Position numbers and translations under genes: made by a program. Below the pieces are notes generated by a model. It had not been told where the DNA came from and did no database searches. It saw only the letters and a list, made by a program, of their open reading frames with translations. A stretch of DNA of 6,324 nucleotides from Methanobacteriota archaeon (GTDB taxonomy: Archaea; Thermoplasmatota; Poseidoniia; Poseidoniales; Thalassarchaeaceae): NCBI GenBank assembly GCA_002683155.1, contig NYST01000002.1, positions 1 to 6,324 on the forward strand, in the 5' to 3' direction. Below are positions 5,101-6,324 of this stretch, piece by piece (the first letter of the stretch is position 1; each line of letters opens with the position of its first letter).

Positions 5101-6145
5101 AGCAGTCCAGAATATATCAGCAGGTTTAATAGCACCAACGCATACCTCAGGTATCAATGCTCAAGGTTGGCATTATATTAATGGTGTTAACGTTGCATGG
5201 CCTGAGGATACAGTCCCTGATCCTGGATATCCATACACATATGTTTGGGCACAAGGTGCACCAGTTAGGATGCATGGTACCATGCAACAGAATCCACAGT
5301 TGCCAGGCAATACTAGGACGCTTAACAACAACCTGATGCCTAGTATTACTGGTGCATATATTGATACAGGATATACATACGATAAGAATCCATACCAGTC
5401 ATCAGATATACTCCAGTCATATCTTTACAGGAGTGTAACTGGTACATACAACCACCTCTTAGAAGAGTTTCTCTTCACTAGGTTTGAAACCCTTCAGGGA
5501 TCTGGTATCTCAGCAGCCAATAAGGACATACTTATTAAGGCAGCACCTACCACGTTTGCACGAGGGAAGGTACCGTGGTATAATCTAGGTGCTAACAGTA
5601 TTGGTACACAATATACTAATGCTGTCACTAGCACTTGGAATAGGACCAATTACTTCTCACCTATAACATTCATCCATGACTATACTCTTGACAATTTTCA
5701 TGGCACAGGAGGATCTAGTTACGCAGACGCATGTAAGATACGTGTCGGTATAACTTTCTATCCTGTATTGGTTGACACTGTTACTGAATCTAAGCAGGTT
5801 CATTACTGGCAAGCAGTCATCCAATTGATAGATGTTATCAATGTTGGTGCAGGTTACACAAAAGCAGTAGAGTTTGTGCTATCATGGCCACCAGAGAGGG
5901 ATCCAATCACTGAGGATCCAACACAGACACCATACTTCCCAGACCAAGAGTCTAACTTCGCTTATCCTCAGGGTAGGGTCGTCAGTTGGTGGGAGAATGA
6001 GGATGTCGTGAAGAGGAGTGCTAAAGAAGCATTCTATCAGGAGTCTCACAATAAAAACTCAGTCGTATGGTATTCAGGTACCGATAGGACTAAGTTTAGA
6101 GTCAAGTTTAAAGTAACAGTCACATCAGTCACAGCAGCACCGTAA
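2168..6145 (+). CDS. Large modular virion surface/tail-fibre-type protein, 1325 residues
   Basis: Unrecognised as a whole, but built like an extracellular phage structural protein or adhesin. In order: three repeats of I/V-x-x-L/I-V-x-RCY in Pro-rich linkers (residues 5-125); a segment with seven cysteines (C170, C210, C223, C230, C247, C263, C267); a beta-rich stretch rich in Gly, Thr and Asn (275-410); two 'FRFYSSSKVDTFLTT' / 'HRFFSSNPFDHKYAID' type units (431-512) like DUF5648 repeats; a DUF4114-like region (about 597-708) with GFFLIPNG and the acidic loop DDDYND (678-683), probably calcium-binding; a further beta-rich region (760-890); a segment with VYTKGDRVLY and GWHYI (945-1003) like carbohydrate-binding or phage-tail modules; and a C-terminal region (1010-1325) with no recognised motif. 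No signal peptide or membrane helix is seen. It has 32 tryptophans, and the C-terminal part has one cysteine. The start is favoured because the first repeat begins at residue 5; AGGA lies 11 bases upstream. The role in host surface binding is inferred from domain types. Confidence 0.8.
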   Translation: MSAQDIRDIVARCYDDMGPLLVPNPLDGANPATPPGTGSSGTTPGPEPGDVIRNLVGRCYSLPPELEPNPLDQLYPPPTYDPPEREDPLTPPEIIQQLVGRCYPTLPPLTPPPDLDPPPPPTLKIPLIDGPGPVLDLIGLKHPTPTLTIKWPTGGDMTWIVTTGDPDDQCDEVFSLLQKSKARELPDYSQDGKGPPGWWENIETKEKLYCKIRSDKDDKWNECVRNALECMFRPYFGGGWKPPKADCEAYWPQGWSGNKSEICVENCFPDRIPVYESTLSNGTLSVQFDASGNLVATGNGTAVVVLKLQWNDRPWTYDVAIDTIQMGGLTWTRTGRSGEEIKTLNITGAGTTSITMNGNSGGFSIVDNNTRICMRDLDGTDCNANFIITNANINGDHAYDNQGAKAGYSLTQTPPLFWVLRDEIPGVTRKLFRFYSSSKVDTFLTTNPGSPDSEGAGERAMMNANGMGSGEVIGHVFPTATAMNSYLAEGEQAESLHRFFSSNPFDHKYAIDGDFIGGLPKKIPDRYAYRIPADPIADLNIEMDVEKGDSSYNSATGFYLADETGPKWGRIVVTSARGGLEMYSAYVPTAKMKQYNGGTMGFFLIPNGANTNTLTANQEITFEPLNAPYDGGFRGTGINSSQNNYCMFSDRIWNPNDKEHTKWHGKSQQHWEDLLNGDDDYNDLRFWHRLGWTYGGFKYEGVQCYVYGVQAPPKVFRKIDTKTKCDTRILKESFKDVMVRRMDCGEKLPNFQTNDVDWECDTCTGGYAIRLHDDQTIEAAPGGGSFRFISMGGIVGGLFGDCMKFTMKMKKNGVDIFTKQYEAKFWPKLGADLYDQDITLATDDTLTLQLVSIDSGPVTGDIALECAFYNLETTEFDSNFKLRLGTLSHDNVIGSTGGNPTVKQIQAPAGEGEVTGIAFSFRPTNRQEFEWEAGSKYGDTLPAPTAWTNTTVYTKGDRVLYTDNTTDPQNPVTYGPFQAVQNISAGLIAPTHTSGINAQGWHYINGVNVAWPEDTVPDPGYPYTYVWAQGAPVRMHGTMQQNPQLPGNTRTLNNNLMPSITGAYIDTGYTYDKNPYQSSDILQSYLYRSVTGTYNHLLEEFLFTRFETLQGSGISAANKDILIKAAPTTFARGKVPWYNLGANSIGTQYTNAVTSTWNRTNYFSPITFIHDYTLDNFHGTGGSSYADACKIRVGITFYPVLVDTVTESKQVHYWQAVIQLIDVINVGAGYTKAVEFVLSWPPERDPITEDPTQTPYFPDQESNFAYPQGRVVSWWENEDVVKRSAKEAFYQESHNKNSVVWYSGTDRTKFRVKFKVTVTSVTAAP
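2180..2515 (+). repeat. Three N-terminal RCY repeats of the large protein
   Basis: Three diverged copies of one unit, about 22 residues each, occur at residues 5-27, 50-72 and 93-116. The core is a short helix-like I/V-I/V-x-x-L/I-V-G/A-RCY, followed in the first two by a PNPLD motif and in the third by PPPDLD. The RCY triplets start at bases 2201, 2339 and 2468, each written AGA TGT TAC/TAT, with little other DNA identity. Pro-rich linkers join them. The pattern suggests three copies of a short docking peptide; the partner is not identifiable from the window. Confidence 0.8.
3455..3703 (+). other. DUF5648-like segment in the large protein
   Basis: Residues about 430-512 contain two units of the form aromatic-R-F-Y/F-x-S ... 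D-x-F/K, namely LFRFYSSSKVDTFLTTN and LHRFFSSNPFDHKYAID, separated by a Gly-rich stretch with GEVIGHVFPT. This matches the layout of DUF5648-type repeats (YRFYN..GDHFYT units) found in secreted and surface proteins. The match is by motif memory only. Confidence 0.5.
3956..4291 (+). other. DUF4114-like domain in the large protein
   Basis: Residues about 597-708 show GFFLIPNG (601-608), then HWEDLLNGDDDYNDLRFW (670-687). A 'GFFLI..G' strand followed by an aspartate-rich D-D-Y-N-D loop (bases 4199-4216) is characteristic of DUF4114 domains in cyanobacterial and bacterial surface proteins. The acidic loop is a likely calcium site by analogy. The domain is longer here than I would expect because of an inserted stretch (about 615-668). 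Confidence 0.6.
5000..5176 (+). other. Possible carbohydrate-binding module in the large protein
   Basis: Residues about 945-1003 contain an aromatic start (TAWTNTTVYTKGDRVLY), a central YGPFQAV, then APTHTSG and a closing GWHYI. The pattern W-x-x-x-x-x-Y-x-x-G-D-x-V ... P-T ... G-W is common to type 5/12 chitin-binding-like modules and to small beta domains of phage tail proteins. It could serve binding to a host surface glycan; this is inferred from the pattern only. Confidence 0.45.
5271..5286. repeat. Perfect 16-bp palindrome in coding sequence
   Basis: TGCATGGTACCATGCA is identical to its own reverse complement over 16 bases and lies within codons 1035-1040 of the large protein (MHGTMQ). 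Pairing stops at A5270/A5287. No function can be assigned; it may be a chance feature of the codons. Confidence 0.9.
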
Positions 6146-6147
6146 TT

Positions 6148-6324
6148 ATGGCACAAGGATTCGATGGTTTCACAGCAGGTGAGATCGCAGCAGAGAGATC
6201 TCTTGAGAAATCTTCAAGAGAGTTAAGGACTCTTAAAAAGATCATCGAGAAGTATAAAGATGACCCTAAGGGTAAGAAGAAGATGCTCAAGAAGATGCAG
6301 AAGTATTGGAGGAGTCCGATGGCA
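6148..6324 (+). CDS. Unknown lysine-rich protein, N-terminal 59 residues (3' end outside window)
   Basis: Opens two bases after the stop of the large structural gene and stays open to the window edge. It begins MAQGFDGFTAGEIAAERSL and continues into a charged segment (residues 15-53) dominated by Lys, Glu and Arg, with pairs such as LKKIIEKYK and KKKMLKKMQKYW, likely to be amphipathic alpha-helix. No Shine-Dalgarno is visible in front of the ATG, so it may rely on coupling to the upstream stop. The tight spacing suggests co-transcription with the large virion-type gene and hence perhaps a structural or assembly role. I do not recognise the family, and the visible part is too short to assign function. 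Confidence 0.65.
   Translation, partial: MAQGFDGFTAGEIAAERSLEKSSRELRTLKKIIEKYKDDPKGKKKMLKKMQKYWRSPMA

Overview
The window looks like a piece of a T4-like cyanophage genome (a myovirus infecting marine Synechococcus or Prochlorococcus). The main evidence is the 3' end of a psbA gene (photosystem II D1 protein), a common cyanophage auxiliary metabolic gene. It is followed without a break by phage-type genes on the same strand: a flavin-dependent tryptophan-halogenase-like gene, a tiny membrane peptide, a 2-oxoglutarate/Fe(II) oxygenase-like gene and a very large modular structural-type protein. Arginine codons are mostly AGA/AGG, the DNA is AT-leaning, genes are tightly packed, and a T4-type late-promoter-like sequence precedes the large gene. 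A host origin for psbA alone cannot be excluded from 49 codons, but the neighbours argue for a phage.

Layout: 3-152, psbA C-terminus with the manganese-cluster ligands and the CtpA-processed tail. 174-200, a strong intrinsic terminator whose T-run touches the next start codon; a possible sigma70-type promoter (145-173) overlaps the psbA stop and the terminator's left arm. 201-1442, halogenase-like protein. 1444-1530, a 28-residue single-pass membrane peptide with a GTG start and a good Shine-Dalgarno. 1517-2143, oxygenase-like protein, overlapping the peptide gene by 14 bases. 2140-2146, late-promoter-like CTAAATA. 2168-6145, a 1325-residue multidomain protein with three N-terminal 'RCY' repeats, a cysteine-rich segment, DUF5648-like and DUF4114-like segments and a possible carbohydrate-binding module. 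From 6148, the first 59 codons of a lysine-rich gene that runs off the window. There is no gene-free stretch longer than 300 bases, and I saw no tRNA, CRISPR array or insertion sequence.

How the genes may work together: psbA would sustain photosystem II during infection and is separated from the rest by the terminator. The halogenase, membrane peptide and oxygenase are so closely spaced that they are probably co-expressed. The large protein has the makeup of a virion surface or tail-fibre/adhesin component and may have its own late promoter. Two putative tailoring oxidative enzymes directly upstream of a proline- and tryptophan-containing surface protein allow the hypothesis that they modify that protein or a host metabolite; the sequence does not show this directly.
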